Shown here in pieces: positions 24,653 through 37,376 of a stretch of 64,000 nt of DNA; position 1 is the first letter of the stretch, and each line of letters starts with the position of its first letter. This DNA is from Fomes fomentarius (Eukaryota; Basidiomycota; Agaricomycetes; Polyporales; Polyporaceae), in assembly GCA_022606135.1 (NCBI GenBank), contig JABYQN010000004.1, positions 868,001-932,000 on the forward strand, given 5' to 3'. Below the pieces are notes generated by a model that saw nothing but the letters and a program-made list of their open reading frames with translations, ran no database searches and had not been told where the DNA came from. Made by a program: the position numbers and the translations under genes.

Positions 24653-27366
24653 ATGGACCCCCTCCTCTTCGCACCCGCGGTCCACCAAGACCAAGACTTT
24701 ATCCCTGCGTCCCCTCATCTCTACGACGCGTCCCCCCACCAGCCCTCTCCCTTCGACTCCTTCGACGCCTTCCCCGACTCAGCCTCCCACTTTCCCCACA
24801 CGCCCTCCTACAACGGCTCCTACCAGAATTCACCGTACTCGACCTACTCCGATCTCCCTCCACTAGACAATCAAGACGATTCCCTGGTCCTCTTCAACGA
24901 CAACCCCTCAGGTATCTCGATCACCGAAGAGTACGATCCTTCAGAATACGACGTCCCCTCTTCCGGTGGGCCCCTTGTTCTTGACGACCATTACATGAAC
25001 GGCACGCACGTCTCTGTCTCAGTCACTCCCCCCCTAAACGACTACTCGTCTCCCAACGCCTTCGATCACTCCTCTCCCGCCTCTAGCAACGGATTGGAAG
25101 ACGACGGACACAGTCACGCCTCCTCCAACTCGTCCTACATGCATCCAAACTCCCCCCGTCCCGATATCTCCCAGAGCTTCCAAGACAGTCTGTCCTTCCA
25201 CTCTCCGGCTTGGCCACCTGCCTCCCTCCCCGACGACCGCCGTTCTCCGCCCTTGTCTAAGCCTCAATCTCCCCCTCAGCTCCTTATCCCCGACACTACC
25301 AGCCCAGGAGGTGCGGGTGTCGACTCTCCGCCCATCATCAATGCTCCCGATGGCGACGGGGGCTTGATTGGGTCTGGACCCACTCTACAAATAGTTCCCG
25401 CTACTCCGGTGAGCGGAGGCGGCGTCACCGCCCAGAACGTGCCCTTCCGCGACAATATTCTCCAACAAGGTGTGTGTATTCGTTCGTTCTCTGTCGCCCT
25501 TTCCACTTACCCACCATCGTCAATATCCAGGCGCGTCATCGAATGCGACAGGGTCTGGTGCGCAAGACTGGACCCATCAACAGTTCGGCGGGCAGAGCGG
25601 CCAGTTCGCCGATCAGTCGTTCAACTTCCCCGGATCAAGCTCCTCTTCGGCGCTCGTGGATGACAGTGCCCGGCAACAGCAACACCACCAACAGTTTCAG
25701 CAGCAAAGCCACTCATACCTGATCCCGCAAGCAGCACAACGGTCTCGCAGTCTATCAGACACTTCGGCGCGTCCGCCTATCTGGAACACCGCGCCCAATG
25801 GCGAGCAGAGGCAAGGGGGGACAGTCAATTTGAACGATGTCTTGCCAGGACCCGGCCAGGGGCATTCGTCCGACCCCCTCCTCCAGCAGAACTTCCGGCA
25901 CCCATCCTCTGCTGGTCCCCATCAGACGACATTTGGCAACCAGAATTACAATCAGTACGCATCAGATTATCTCACCGTTGAGGCGCCTGGTCAAATTCGC
26001 CGCGCGAAATCGGACGGTGGGCAGCGCAACATGCACACTCGACAAGCCCGCTCGCTCGAGCTCCGTCCGACGCACTCGCTTTCACCAAACTCTGGTTTAC
26101 TCTTCCCACCACCTGGTCCTGCTCAGCAGGACTTCATTCGCCAGAGCAGTAGCCAGTTCCTTCACCCGAGCGAGCCCATGCCGTCAATACGTGGACACCA
26201 TCGCCGATCCAGTTCCGGTTCCCGTGAGCGCGGAATTGGGAGCATGATGGCGATGAGCGGCGGTATGGGCAACATCACCGGTTGGTCGGGAAGTCAAACC
26301 TCGAGTACGCGCCCGAGCCCGTATCCAAGCCCGTCGGCGTCACCGCGACCAGGATATCATTCCCTCCCGCAGCAGGACCTTGGCCTGTCCAGTCTTGCTG
26401 GTCCGGGGATGGGTGGCATGATGGGCATGAACGTCGACATGGGTATTCCTGGGTCACTATCTGGTCAGATGGGCATCGCCAACGCCAGCATGGCCGGCGC
26501 GAACCTCAACGGGCAAATCACCGTCTCAAGAAGACAGGGTGTTTTGCAGGTCGATATGCCGGGAAGTGACGGTGTGCCGATTACCGTTACGCGCCCCCAT
26601 GTTACGACACCGAGCACGGCGAAGGCGAGTACGGAACGACGGAAGCAGCCCGCCCACTTTGCCTGTCCAGTGCCGGGGTGTGGAAGTACGTTTACTAGGC
26701 ATTTCAACTTGAAGGGTGCGTTCTTCTGCTGTGTCGGGGGTTGAGATGATGGGTCGCTGACTGGGTTCGCTTCCTTTCCTGTTATGCGTCCTACGTGGGG
26801 TCGTCGCGTCGGTTCCGCCTGTGCTCGGCGTGGTGGGCACGCACAGGTCACCTGCGCTCGCATGCGGAGGAGAAACCGTACCAATGCAAGTGGCCCGGGT
26901 GCGGCAAGGGCTTTGCGCGGCAGCACGATTGCAAGCGGCACGAGCAGCTGCACCTCAATATTCGACCGTATCCCTGTGAGGGCTGCAAGAAGAACTTTGC
27001 CCGCATGGACGCACTGAACAGGCACCGTGAGTACCTCGATCCGCTCTTTCATTGAAACGCTTCCCCCCGATCCCGATCCCCACATTCTGCTTCGTTGGCT
27101 GCGAGTAGCGCATTTTTTGACATTTTGACAAACATGGGGCTGATCACATAGGTTGCCCAGTACGCTCCGAGGGCGGCGCGGAATGCCGGAAGATACAGGA
27201 AGAGATCCAGCCTGGATCGACAGCTCACCTAGATGCGCCTGTCACTGCGACGTCGTCGGCGACACCGACGTCGGACAGCGGGGCGGAGAGCTCGGCGCCG
27301 CCGTCTGGGGCCGACGTGAAGCCTGATCCCGACGGCGCATGGACAGGCGGTGGGATGATGATGTAG
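24653..27366 (+). CDS. CRZ1: Calcineurin-responsive C2H2 zinc-finger transcription factor Crz1
   Basis: Four exons, 24653-25469, 25531-26715, about 26847-27026 and 27161-27366, make about 795 residues. Residues 1-600 are Ser/Pro/Gln-rich, with Gln/His runs ([11 protein letters not shown]) and a Gly/Met-rich patch. The DNA-binding part near the C-terminus has three fingers: [19 protein letters not shown] (continuing GHLRSH in the next exon), [20 protein letters not shown] and [18 protein letters not shown], ending in LRSEGGAEC. This series is diagnostic of fungal Crz1. The factor is dephosphorylated by calcineurin on calcium signals and moves to the nucleus to activate stress and cell-wall genes. 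Residues 85-91 (PSGISIT) look like a calcineurin PxIxIT docking motif. Finger 1 is split by a 130-base intron, long for this genome. Many Ser-Pro pairs could be the phosphorylation sites. Confidence 0.93.
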
Positions 27367-29533
27367 GGAGGGATGCATCATGCATCTATCTATCCGCCAT
27401 CTTCCTGCAGCCTGGCCTCGTTCTTCGACACTCTCCCCCTATCAGCATTGGCACACCTTTCACCTCATCTCCGTCACCGCTCAAGATCGGCTCGCCCGGC
27501 AGGCCTTCTACGTTGACCGTCCATGCACGCAACGCCTCCTTCGCCTTCGCCTTGCCACTTTCTTTTCCTATCCCCTATCTCCTGTCTTCCTTCTGCTCGC
27601 GCGCCCCCTATATCTATAGTTCGGTATGATTGGACGCTTTGGCGGGTTCTCGGTGTTTCTTGTATCTAAATCCGCACGTTCTCTCTCCTCTGCGTCTATT
27701 CGTTATATGTTTTCGTCTCGGCCCAATTCCGTCCATGCTTATCATACTACGCGTTTTTGTGCTCTCGTTTTCGTCCCCTTTCCCCCCTGCTTCCTGAGGC
27801 CTTGATGAGCGTGCTGTGCGCATTTACTTCGACCCATCTATCCACCGGCACGGCGCCCGACGACGTCCACGTTGTTCCGTTGTGCCGGTGAGCGAGCTGC
27901 TGCGAGAAGCGCGGCGTACTCCTGCCCCTTGCTTCACTTACCTTCCACACATACTACTCCACCGTCCCTGCGTCGTCGTTGCAGAAGAAGATCAACCAAC
28001 CCCTCGTTGTACTCTACCACCGAATTCCCATTCCAGGCTCTCCCTGTCATCTTGCTTTCTAAATTCCCTCCCTTGTCCTGCCAGTTGCCCGTTCCGTTCC
28101 CGCTCCCGCTCCCGTTATATGGTCCCTCACGATTGACACTGTCCCGCCGGTGCTGTTCGTTTGTGTCCTATCTTGTTCACTTGTCCTTCTCTCCTCTATC
28201 TCGATCCTTCTCTCCATAACATCATATGTGCCTGTCGCACCCATCCCGTATCCATCGCCCGCCCCACCTAGTAACATACTCACGCGTTGACTCCCTCATA
28301 AGATTGTAGCCTAGTACCTTGGTAGATACTGGAAGTCAGCTATTTATTGTACAGATTACAAATTGCTTTACACAGTCTCCTTCGCGTCTGTGAACGTGCG
28401 CAGCGTGCCCGTCTGACTCGAATTGCTCAGCGATGCTTGGTCGGTTCGTTCAATGGCTGCTCGGATGGAGTACTCCAGACAAGCTATGTTGCGCGCGACC
28501 GTGAGCGTTATCCTTAACGTTGAGGATCCGCCCGCCCCCCGATGCACGCGATGACGATAAGTTCGGTCGCGATTGCGCAGCGGTACCGTCGTCGGGACAT
28601 CCGGGAAGCCATCATATGGTTAATTATTGGGCATGTCGATGACATGGTGGCACCTCTGAGGCTCTCGGCCGCGGTCGTTCGGCGCTGGCCTGCACCGCAA
28701 TGAATCGTCAGTCAGTTAGTCTGAGTCTCGCAACCGCGCGGCGCGGATCTCGACCAGCCACCCGAGGACGTCCCTCGAGTTGTCCGATCTTCCGTTGGTT
28801 GTTACCGTATATCCTTGATCCCTTCTTTAAGCTTCCGCCGCCACCCTCTGCTCCTGCGACTCTCACTCTCACTCTCGCCGACCTCGCTCGCCCGCACACA
28901 CTTCACAAGATTTGAGTGAGAGCACGAATCACCACGATCTGCATTCCACACCCGCACGACGCGTGTCCCGGATCCGCCCCGCACGAACTATAGCCCAGAT
29001 ATCTCTCTGTGGCGAACGCACATCGCTCAGCTGCCAGCCCTCTGACGTACCCAGGCTCTCGACCGCACCGGTCACAGGCCGAACCTCGAGGATCCGCCCG
29101 CTGCCCACGGCTCGGACGCAGTAAGTACGGGATATTATCAGCCTCTTGCCTCTCCCCGCATTCTCGCGCGCAGCAGTTGGCGAGCCTCGTACAGCGCAAT
29201 TGTTGTTTGCGTTTGTACCATCTGCCCCTACTTGCGCACAGCCGGCTTGTCCCCGTGCAGTCGGAGCTTCTGTGCTCTCACCCTTTAGCCGTCTTTCCGC
29301 CGCTGGGCGCAAGTACTCGGATAGGCACTATTAGTAGCGGCCGACGACATCGACCTTCGCTTCGCTTCGTCCTCCATATCCATATCCCTTCCGCTACGAC
29401 GACGACTAGGATCTGCTCTGCTAGGAGCCTTTGGACCCGCACGACACACGCTACACGACCCTCAGGATACGGACCGTCACCGCGGAGGACATTCAGACAC
29501 CAGGAAGAAACAGAGGAACATCAGGTGGCGAAC
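27367..29533. other. Intergenic DNA, Crz1 3' side and promoter of the next gene
   Basis: Low-complexity pyrimidine-rich DNA with short frames only. Nothing matches a known family. The last 500 bases probably carry the 5' leader of the DUF2415 gene. Confidence 0.5.
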
Positions 29534-32426
29534 ATGGCGCGCGGTCTGTCAACTCTACTTTCCTCGCCGGAGCCGTGCACGGTCGCACCCGGGAACATTA
29601 CGATTGGGCATGTGTGAGTGTTTGTTATCCATCTGTTTCTGTCCTGTATGTCGCTCTTGGATTCGGTTTTGAGTTCCTGTTGGTGATCAAGGGGGGGATC
29701 GAATGGTGGCTAACGAGGTGACGGTTGCGCATGATGAATCGCTTAGTGGCTTTGCCGCCGCACCGACCATCTCTGTCCTCAATGGTGGGTGTGTGGCTGT
29801 CGCCTGCAGGCATCCGAGGACTCAGGTGTGCATCCAGGATGCCTGCTAGCAACGGCTATACCAGCCGCATTGAGCCCGAGAGCGCCTTCGAAGATTGGTG
29901 TCGCGGAGAATGTTATGTATCGAGGACCTTTGCACGCCGCTCGAGCAGAATTGTACCTTGCATCCGATTGCGACTCCCTTGCCCTCAGGAGTGCCAACCA
30001 AATATGTGATATATATCGCTCCATTGTATACAGCTTTCTTCGTTCAACGAAAACACCCATGACAGAGTGCCACCCCGTCAGGAGTGCGGCGGTCGTTGCG
30101 ATTGAGTATCATATCCTGCGTACGGGAACGCTGGATTGCATTTCACTCTCTTTGCGCATCGCCACCGGGAATGGGGTCTCAGTTGAGGTTGTCGTCGGAT
30201 TGGTCGTAACACAACCACCCATGGATGGTAGATGCGTGGCAGAAGTATCTTCGACTTGATCACATCATTGTTCAGCATATCTTACATCTGAGTGCTCATG
30301 CAACTCCTTCACCGTACAGGCAGCTACGAGATGTCGCAATATGCCCACACGAAAAAGGCATCATCAGCTATGCTCGCAACTACTCCATCGTTGAACACGA
30401 TATCACCACTCGCAACGCAGTACGTGGTCCTTTATTGGTCCGCGTACGCCGCCGATGTTGACCCTTCCCACCAGTCTCCACGACGATTAGTCGACCTCTC
30501 CTTCACGCCCAACACCATTTCTGCTCTCATCCTCCCCGACACTAACGACACCCTCCTAGCAGCAGGCGGCCAGGAGGCAGAACTCCACCTCTCGTATTAC
30601 CTATCTTCCGATGTGTCGTCATCATCCCGTTCAGCCCGCAATTCACAGCATAGTGGGTTTGGTCGCAGGCTCTGGGAGAGCAAGTACATTTTGGATCACG
30701 GTTCGATCAACAACTCTGTCATGCTCACATCGATGAACTTTGCGCGGTCGCACCAGAGCGCGATTGAGCCCCGAATCGTCATCAGCAACAACGACCGCAC
30801 AGTCAAGTTTTTCGATATTGCAATCCGCAGCGGCAAGATCGCGGATGACTTCGAACCCCGTCTCCTCGACATCGGACAGCTGCGATTAGACGTGCCTGTA
30901 AATCACTGTGCGTCCTTGTCGTCCACCGCACTTCGCTCTGCTGATAGCTACGTGGTTCTATCTTTGTTTGGATAGCTTCAATCTCGCCTGATGGACGCAC
31001 GTTGTTGTGTGTCGGAGACTCGCCTGACGTGTACCTCCACAGAATCACAGGGGGGTCGCGGATCACAGTGGCACCCATCGCCACCCTCTCACTGTCCCCT
31101 TTCATCCAACACTCGCACGACGGAGCAGGGGGTTTGTCTCAAGTATCATCGATTCCTGCTTCTTTCTCCACTGCCTTCTCCGCCGACGGATCGAAGTTTG
31201 CGGTCGCGTCGCAAGAGGGCGTCGTCGTCGTATGGGACGTGCGAAGTACCAAGCCTCTCAAGGTGTTCAGTACCGACAAGTCGCGCTCTTCGCTGTCCGG
31301 TAGGATACCTACCGGGTCTGCGAACGGATGGCTGTATGAGGCTCCGTGGGACTGGACACGCCCGGGCACACGCGCGCCGGGCTGGGGTGTGCGAAGCGTC
31401 AAGTTTAGTCCTCCCGGCGTGGGCAGGGAAGTGATGACTTTCACAGAGGTATGTCACCCGCACGTCTGCAGCTGACGGGGCCGGAGAAGGCTGACAGTAT
31501 TTGGATTTCAGCACACATCGTTGCTACACGTGGTGGATGCGCGCACATTCGAGACGGAGGAGATCCTGCGGATGCCGAGCTTCGAGCCGCCCCCGGTCTA
31601 CCAATCATCATCAGTTCGTCCGCGCTCGACATCACCTGCACCACGTTCTTCGCTACCGCGCTCATCTGCATCTTCCGAATCTCTGGCTCCCCCACGCATT
31701 GTACTCTTCAGCGGTGCGCTCGAAGACACCTTCCGGATAGCTGCGTCCGATAGCACTCCCTCGACCACCTGGCGGGCGTCACGCCGAGAACGACGTGGTT
31801 CGAGCAGGGAAGACCTCTCAATTGATGACGACCCAGACAGCATCGTTGTGATCCCGCCGCTAGGAGACCGCGAAGTCGAGAACGACGTCCGCCGCCTGCT
31901 CGGGCGGCATGGCATGCGCGCACGAACGGCAGTTCTCGATGCCGACTCCGACCCGCGCGAGCCGCTCGAGGGTGCCGGGGACGGAGTCCGGGACAGGGAC
32001 AGAGATGCAGACGAGATGGACGTGGACGAGCTCGAGAGCGACTGCCTCTCGTCTCACGCACCCTCCCGCGCGGGCTCGCCGGCCCCGGCGTCCCAGCTGT
32101 CGTCCGGCGCACGCCCGCTCGAGCTCCTGCGCTCGCGCCCGACACTGCTCGCCAGGCGGGAGAGCTCTGGGCCGTACGCGAGCTCGCGATGGGGCGTGTC
32201 GTCGTCGTCCTCGAGGCATAGGCACCGCAGAGCGACGGGGACGTCGCGCGAGGCGGGGCGGGACGACGGCGAGGAGGAGCAGGACCTTGCGGGGATGTGC
32301 TTCGACCCGAACGGGACGTCTGTGTATGTGGCGAGCGTGAAGGGGATTGCGGAGTGGAGGATTCGGGGGCGGAGCAGCGGTGGTGGACCGAGCCCGAGTG
32401 GGCGTGAGGTCCTCCTGGTGATATAG
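29534..32426 (+). CDS. DUF2415 WD-repeat-like protein
   Basis: Five exons, 29534-29613, 30320-30419, 30475-30907, 30976-31448 and 31512-32426, give about 666 residues with all phases agreeing. The N-terminus (SSPEPCTVAPGNITIGHV then QLRDVAICPHEKGIISY) and the body match fungal DUF2415 proteins. WD-like repeats show in LLAAGGQEAELHLSYY, RIVISNNDRTVKFFDI, SSISPDGRTLLCVGDSP, FSADGSKFAVASQEGVVVVW and GWGVRSVKFSP. The DUF2415 core follows at EVMTFTEHTSLLHVVDARTF. The C-terminal 250 residues are Arg/Ser/Asp-rich low complexity, then a last blade-like piece (AGMCFDPNGTSVYVASVKGI). Probably a beta-propeller scaffold; its cellular role is not established. The first intron is 706 bases, an outlier against the 50-70 base norm. 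Confidence 0.9.
29614..30319 (+). other. Unusually long (706 base) first intron of the DUF2415 gene
   Basis: Donor GTGAGTG and acceptor TACAG join HV directly to QLRD in phase, so no coding exon is missing. A 156-codon open frame (29789-30259) lies inside but resembles nothing. No terminal inverted repeats or target duplication were seen. Confidence 0.7.
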
Positions 32427-33441
32427 AGGTCAGGACGCTGGTCAGAGGTTGGGGTGGTACGATGCAGCCGTGTATCTCATGCAGCGGCTGCGTCTGCATC
32501 TCGCGATTCTTTCCTGCTATCTGTCGCCGAGTTCATTGCGACGGATCCCCAGCGACCTTGTTTCACTTGTTCCTCCTTCTCCTGTATCGCCGTCTTGGAC
32601 TTTTGTCTTTCGTGTCCGTGTCTGCCCCGTTCCCGGCTCGCATCCATCGCCCCTCGTACATCGTCTCTCATTCCACATCCCATGCATGTCATCACCATGT
32701 CTACATCATTATCCGCCCTCGCCCACTGCCCACTGCCCACTGCCCAGTCGCTCACGTTGTGTGTAACACTACCGCTGTACATGTAACCCGGATCTGGATA
32801 TTCTGTTGCTCTTGTAGTCGCCATCCACTTAGGCTCTCGCGTTCGTCTCTCACTCTGATCCAGCCTTGTGCGTAGTATTTGTTCCAGAACACATGGCACT
32901 CATTCTGTAATATAAGGAGGATGTATCCTATGTATTCTTGGCAGCAGCAGTCAGCAAGGATCTCGCGTATGTGGTCATCAAGAAAATTTGAACGACCGAT
33001 GTGCCAACCATCCGCATGTTTTTTTGGACTTGTACTCGCGTGTCTCTCATATGGCGCAATTGGAATGCTAGTATGCACTGGCACTGGCAGGAGGACTCGT
33101 TATGGGAGTAGAGGTCACTATCGTTGCGATTTGTTGCGGTGGGTTGAATAACTTCAACAATATGAAGCTGCAAGCATTGGCTTCGAGCTCACTGTAAGCA
33201 TTGCCAGGCTCGAGGTCACTGTAAGTTACAGTGTAAGCTGTACCATATGTCGGGCTGCGGGTTTTTCGGAACCGGGCGTGTCCGACGCAACCAGCGCCAA
33301 CGCGGTTCATAGCGCGCTCACGTGATGTCGGGCATAGGAACGGTGTTCACGGTCGGCTAAAGACGTTGAACCACGACATCGACCATCACCTCTTCCCTCT
33401 TCCCTCCGTCCTCCTGCACGACTCTTACGATCTCCTTCACG
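32427..33441. other. Intergenic DNA between the DUF2415 and KEN-box genes
   Basis: Pyrimidine-rich 3' flank of the DUF2415 gene, then the upstream region of the next gene. It holds a short tandem repeat at 32722-32747 and two CACTGTAAG words near 33190-33222. A CACGTG E-box lies at about 33319-33325, roughly 120 bases before the ATG at 33442. Confidence 0.5.
32722..32747. repeat. Short tandem repeat, unit CCCACTG
   Basis: Three full copies of a 7-base unit and a partial fourth. Confidence 0.85.
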
Positions 33442-35452
33442 ATGGCAAAGCCTCGTAACAGTGTCCTCTACTTGTTTGACCCTCTCCACCAGGCGCCGTC
33501 AACTCCTCGACGAGACTCTTCGGACGACTGCGGCCCATCGGACAAGGAGAACGACATCCCTCCTGGTGACATCACTGTCTTCTTCAACCGTACCTTTGCT
33601 AGCCACAAGCAGGCTCAGGCTCAGGTACTTACGCAGGGAAAGCTCATTGATTTCGGTGAGACCCCTACCACCGAGAGGCTTTGGGATGCGGCGGAACATG
33701 ATGGGAGCGATGCGGATGGAGAGCAGTCGGAGAGCGACGCCGAGAGCGGTGGCGTGCTCTCACCTTCTCGGGTACCGTTTGCAGAGCTCGACGTAGAGCA
33801 CACTCCGAGGCCCCAGGAGAGCAAGGAACCACTGAAGGCCCTCGTTTTCGCCAACCCGTCGTTGCCCTCCCAATGCCCGCTCCCAGCGCTGTTGGGGCCT
33901 GCCTCCCAGAACTCGCCCCTTGCGGAAGTCATCAATTCCATCAACTTCTCTTCCATGTCACTGTCCGAGGAGTGTGTCTCAGCCTCTTCTTCACTTCCTG
34001 CACAGGAGACGGAGATTGTGCCTAGTCGTCCTTCATCTCCGTTTCCGGAGATCAATGTATGCGCCCCACCGACGCCTGTCACGGAGGGTTTCGATACTCC
34101 GCAGGAACAGTACGACCCTCCAACGGCTGCTTCGCACCTGCGGCCGCCAACCTCACTCACCCAGCTCTCCTCCGAGGACCAGCGCCGCACATCTGTCGAC
34201 CTCTATTCATCCTTCCACCTGCAGATGCAATCGACGGATATGTCCTTCGATCTTTTGAACGACAAGGTCTCTTTCTTTGGCAATGGGCAAGACTCGTTTT
34301 GGTCTGGTGGAGATGACACTCTCGACTTTGGCGAGCTGTGCGTCCCTGCAGCCATGAAAGCCAAACTAGATCAGCTTGTGGCTGCACCTGCGGCAGATAC
34401 CGCATCCAAGTATGAAGCAGTGTTCAGTCCTCCCGCTAAGACAGTGTTTACTCTTCCCTCGAAGACGATGCTCGACACTCCAATCATGTCTCCAACAACG
34501 GAGACTGCAATGAACGTCCCTTTGCCGGTGTCTCCAACATTCTCAGCACCTTCATTCTGTAACAGTAAGCATCCTCCGCTATATCTGCGAAATATCGCTC
34601 ACCGTTTCAATAGTTACACCAGCCCGTGTCCCGCCACCTGTGTTTGCGGCACCCCCCTCACCACCGACCTCGCCCGTCTCCGTAGATGAACCATCTCTGC
34701 TACTCGAGTCCGAGCCGTTGCCTCCTCCAATATCGGCTCCCGTTCCTGCTTTGCGTATCGTGAAGAAGACGTTCAAATTGGCAGGGCACCAGAGCACTGT
34801 CCCCGCGCCATCGAGCACGAAGACAGTAGAATCCTTGCCGCAGAGACGCACCTCACTTGCTCCGACCAAGCCTGCCGCCGCTCCTCCTCCCCAAGCAATT
34901 CGTCCAGCCATTCGTGGTGTTCAGCGTCCTCCTCCTGGCGTCGTTGTTGGCCTCCCTCCCCAAGGCTCATCTGTCAACACTGCAGCGTCGACGGCATCTA
35001 ACACGTCGAGCTCAAGCTCTGGTGTCAGCGCAGGCGTTCGACCCGCCCGGGCTGCCGAAGGCGCAGCGCCAGCTTCCCGCTTCGCAGGCATCCAGCGGCC
35101 GAACCTTGCTGCTCATGAGCGTGCACCCCCAAGAGTGACAACTGCCGCCGGACCGAGAACTGCTACAGTTGCAGGTACCAAGACTACTGGTATCGCGCGT
35201 ATGGCTTCGAGTGGAGCTCCCAGGTCAATCTCAAGCGTTGTTGGTGCCAGTGCGCTGCGACCGCCGTCTCGTGGTGGGGTAGCCTTATCCGGCTCTACTG
35301 CACTGCCCAAGCCCGCATCGAGGCTGCCTGGTCCTTCGGGACTCGCTCGGACGACCAGTATGAGCTCTCGTGCGGGTATTGGAAGCAGCAGTAGTGGTAC
35401 TGCTGCTTCGCGGGCCAGGGCCTCAACTTTGTCTCGTGCGTCGAGGTTCTGA
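33442..35452 (+). CDS. Unknown Ser/Pro/Ala-rich protein with a KEN box
   Basis: Two exons, 33442-34564 and 34614-35452, join in phase to about 653 residues. The N-terminus reads MAKPRNSVLYLFDPLHQ and then SDKENDIPPGD, with a KEN motif at about residues 35-37. Acidic Ser/Glu-rich stretches follow (DADGEQSESDAESGG). A short possibly ordered piece lies near QMQSTDMSFDLLNDKVSFF. The second exon is very rich in Pro, Ala, Ser and basic residues, ending in a Ser/Arg-rich tail. No enzyme motif is present. KEN boxes are degrons read by the anaphase-promoting complex, and the basic Ser/Pro tail resembles microtubule- or chromatin-binding tails. A cell-cycle-regulated protein is therefore possible, but this is inference. 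Not recognised by family. Confidence 0.75.
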
Positions 35453-36204
35453 GTCAACACAGGGCGATGTGGTGGGTAGAGTATCGGTCCCGGCTTATCC
35501 TGAATTGTTATCTATGAAGCTATTGCTATCTGGCTCCTCGTTTGTTCGCCCTCATTGCATTCATAATCTCGAACACAGCCGTTCTGTCGCATGTTATCCT
35601 ATTCTGCCATCTTCGCCTCCTCGCTACATCGCAGAGACTCATCCACTTACACACGCACGACACGCACAACGTACATATCGCCGACAATCTCATGTTATGT
35701 ATAACGTTTTCCATCTCCCGCCCCCATCTTCATCGTCGTGATATCAAACCAACAGTTCTCGTTCAGCGCACTCCATTTATGTTTATGACCACATTCACGA
35801 TCGCCGCTCGTTGGCGACCGCAATCATATACGTACAAGATCTGTCAGTCGACCTTACATCCATATGCATTGCTCCGTTGTTCATACATTTGATTGTCGTG
35901 GGGGAGCTATACCTGGAAATCGATGCTCTAAGCCCTCAGCCTGTCCATTGGTGCGTCACACCAAGTCGCTGACCAATTTCGAGTTTCTGCGATCGCTCAC
36001 AATGTACATAGAACTAGTTGTGTGATAGGTCGCAGTCGGACAGTGGGTTCCCTTTGGGCTTTACGCAGTGCGACAGGTTTGTCGCGCGCTGCAATGTCCG
36101 CGCGAGCTTCACAGATCCCCAATACAAGTCGGCTGCATCAGGGATAAACGCGATCGGATAGGCAAGTCGTATTTCTTACACACTAGACCTTTGGGCCATA
36201 CAGG
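35453..36204. other. Intergenic DNA
   Basis: 3' flank of the KEN-box gene, then a short open stretch (about 36060-36140, reading GFTQCDRFVARCNVRASF) that could be part of a decayed gene but was not recognised. Confidence 0.4.
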
Positions 36205-36345
36205 CCGCTTCAACCCGCATTGGACCAACGTCGCCTATTTCAATGAGACCACCATGGACCTCAAACTAGTCATGGGGCTGCTTGGATAGGTTGAGGTTAT
36301 ATTGTACCAGATCAGGGATGATGGCAAGCACGTCAGTATCAGTAC
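36205..36345 (+). pseudogene. Sedolisin (S53 peptidase) fragment
   Basis: The frame reads NPHWTNVAYFNETTMDLKLVMG, then LLG, a stop, then VEVILYQIRDDGK. It lines up with the fourth exon of the full sedolisin at 60900-63322 (ANGTNILRLEATLDLELAMG, then QEVLVYQVKDDG). Even the catalytic Glu and Asp spacing (E-x-x-x-D) is kept. An in-frame TAG breaks it and neighbouring exons were not found. It is more diverged than the other sedolisin fragments in the window. Confidence 0.7.
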
Positions 36346-36471
36346 GTCCAAATGTTTCCCAACTAATCGATCCACCATACTCCACTGGGCGTCGAAAGGC
36401 ACATATCTTCGCTCCGGACCGACAATGTCTTCTACGTGCGCCCAGGTCTAGGTTTGTCACTGGGAACAGCC

Positions 36472-36918
36472 CTAATACTAGACCGGGTGTGACTATGCGA
36501 TTACTAGTAGCGGGAGTCAGGGCGGATCCGGAAGCGGGGAGATGGTCCAGGTACGTCTTCGGGGTCCGATTTGCGTACGTGCGCAGTTTCATTTGTATGG
36601 TGATTGCAGCTCGGTCAACCTCATCAGCATGAGAAGTACATGCAGCGCGTTGGCGATTTCGTCACTCAGGTATCCTGAGAATCTCAGAGTATGAGTATGG
36701 AGTACATAGGAAGTGACCGTCAAAACATATATCCATAATTCTTGTGAGTCGGTATTTGGGGGAGGTCGTGTTGGATGTGAAGTGGGACGGAGTAGAGCGG
36801 CGCGCTTTTGTCGAAGAAGAGGACAAAGAAGACTCGGAGGAAGAGGAGTTTTATTACGAGATTGACTCTCCGTACTACGACCCAGATCACGATTTCTACG
36901 GCGATGTGAATTGGTGAG
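36472..36918 (+). other. Coding-like exons of an unassigned, probably decayed gene
   Basis: An exon starting after an acceptor near 36481 reads TGCDYAITSSGSQGG and then EMVQLGQPHQHEKYMQRVG. After two plausible introns the frame continues as VVLDVKWDGVERRAFVEEED and an acidic, tyrosine-rich tail ending DHDFYGDVNW and a stop near 36918. Phases agree for these three pieces but no start exon could be tied on. I do not recognise the family. It may be the 3' end of a small gene or a relic. Confidence 0.35.
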
Positions 36919-37376
36919 ATTTGTATGCTGTTGCCCTGTGCTGGCCCTGTATATCTTGCTTTGTCTGCCAATCTGTTCGACCTTGTGTCATCTTGTTTTC
37001 TTCCCGCAGCGTTGCAGCAAAGCCAAGCGCTCAATACGGCTTGGTTGGACCGTTCGTCTGGTGACTGCCCGCCATCCGCGGGCTGCGATTGTATCTAGGT
37101 CCTGTATCTTGACCTCTCCTTCCCTGATGAGCGAACTGAGCGGGCAGCTACGCTGGGTAATCGTGTGTTGTGCTCCGGGGCATTCTTCCTAGACACTGAG
37201 AAGAAGTGGACAGTGTCGAGTCCAGGTGAAGGTGAATCAATCTGGGGTGGGATATGTGGTCTAATGGCATGTGGTCTCGCGTTTCATGTATGTGCTCCGA
37301 GTCGGGTATATCAAGACAGTTCATCATCCTACTACAGTCTAGAGGCGACCCCTATGCGAGTACAGTCTCGAAAGGT

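Noticed and set aside
29789..30259. 156-codon frame inside the long intron as a coding exon
   Set aside because: The flanking exons join in phase without it and the conserved GHV-QLRD junction leaves no room for an insert.
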